Source: Bdellovibrio sp. BCCA
GTDB lineage: Bacteria > Bdellovibrionota > Bdellovibrionia > Bdellovibrionales > Bdellovibrionaceae
Direction of reading: 5' to 3'
Length of the DNA: 64,000 nt
Assembly (NCBI RefSeq): GCF_037996825.1
Contig: NZ_JBBNAC010000001.1
Location: forward strand, 1,550,001-1,614,000
The translations under genes were made by a program, and so were the position numbers. Numbering within the stretch: position 1 is the first letter of the stretch; each line of letters opens with the position of its first letter. Under the pieces are notes generated by a model. That model made no database searches. It saw only the letters and a program-made list of their open reading frames with translations, and was not told the DNA's origin. Positions 63,643 through 64,000 of this stretch are shown in pieces.

Positions 63643-64000
63643 TGTTCTTCTTCTTGATACTCATGCTTGGATTTGGATCGCTACAGGTTTTGAAAAAATG
63701 GCCAAGGGATCTTCTCGTAAAATCATCGATAAGGCTTTCCAGGATGGAACTTTGGCGATCTCGGCCATTTCTACATGGGAAATAGCTATGCTTGAAGCTA
63801 AAGGGAAGATTGCTTTGACTGAGCCTTGTCTTGATTGGATTCAGCACTCTGTTGAAAAATTAAAACTCGAAATAGTTCCAATTTCGCCTGAGGTCGCGGT
63901 TGAATCAACTCGCTTGCCGGGAGGCTTTCATGGGGACCCAGCGGATAGACTCATAGTTGCTACCGCGAGGAAGAATAGATTTACCTTGGTTACTCAGGAC
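63632..64000 (+). CDS. PIN-domain toxin (VapC-like), cut off by the window end
   Basis: The first 123 residues of a PIN ribonuclease: LLLDTHAWIWIA (Asp at the first metal site), AISTWEIAMLE (Glu) and GDPADRLIVATA (the later Asp pair). The window ends within VTQD. Paired with Phd, a common VapBC-like combination, it would cleave RNA when freed from the antitoxin. Confidence 0.85.
   Translation, partial: MKSSVLLLDTHAWIWIATGFEKMAKGSSRKIIDKAFQDGTLAISAISTWEIAMLEAKGKIALTEPCLDWIQHSVEKLKLEIVPISPEVAVESTRLPGGFHGDPADRLIVATARKNRFTLVTQD

Noticed and set aside
1-64000. CRISPR array, insertion sequence or JUMPstart/ops element
   Set aside because: I looked for regular short repeats, transposase-like frames and the ops motif and saw none.

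Overview
The window comes from a moderately AT-rich Gram-negative bacterium. Signs are lipoprotein and outer-membrane beta-barrel genes, an LpxD-like acyltransferase, Wzx/Wzy/ligase-type O-antigen genes and a periplasmic c-type-heme fatty-acid isomerase. A Bdellovibrio-like member of the Bdellovibrionota is my best guess, but it rests on general resemblance and no marker gene in the window proves it.

Left part (1-17.2 kb), mostly core genes: a cut-off lipoprotein, a NUDIX hydrolase just behind tRNA-Pro(GGG), a polysaccharide deacetylase, a GNAT, the 'mobile mystery protein' A/B pair (HTH plus Fic) with inverted-repeat operators, a tyrosine phosphatase, an HD-GYP protein, a fatty acid cis/trans isomerase, a histidine phosphatase, an EI24 membrane protein, a Fur-family regulator, a PAS histidine kinase and the complete pstSCAB phosphate importer. 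Two outer-membrane or membrane proteins follow.

Middle (17.4-58.6 kb), a large surface-polysaccharide locus. It contains: (a) a degenerate CDP-glucose-dehydratase paralog; (b) two MBOAT/SGNH O-acetylation pairs; (c) galE, a GT17 enzyme, an O-antigen ligase/polymerase and an LTA-synthase-like transferase; (d) a block like the Pseudomonas aeruginosa O5 wbp cluster (wbpA, wbpB, wbpD, wzx, hisH, hisF, wzy, wbpG, a GT4 gene, wbpI and, further on, wbpE, an initiating sugar transferase and wbpM). That set predicts a UDP-ManNAc3NAc-uronic acid whose 3-acetamido group is converted to an acetamidino group; (e) an unusual trio of ceramidase-like, AAC(3)-like and LpxD-like enzymes; (f) rfbF/rfbG plus an epimerase/reductase for a CDP-deoxysugar; (g) a GT2 next to a GT-C-like membrane transferase. 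A PhoD-like phosphatase split by six membrane helices and a divergent HTH/YhaV-like toxin pair lie inside this region.

Right part (58.7-64 kb): a small toxin/ribbon-helix-helix pair, a beta-barrel protein, a degraded stretch holding an HTH-gene tail, a stop-interrupted small gene and a possibly frameshifted HTH gene, a PPC-domain protein, cysK behind a 12-codon leader ORF, an EEP-family phosphatase and a Phd/PIN module that runs off the end. Toxin-antitoxin-like modules or remnants flank and punctuate the polysaccharide locus, which suggests a variable, exchangeable region. The most unusual items are the membrane-split PhoD protein, the YhaV fusion with divergent HTH, the ceramidase/AAC(3)/LpxD trio, the dead RfbG paralog and the decayed small-gene region at 59.9-61.0 kb.
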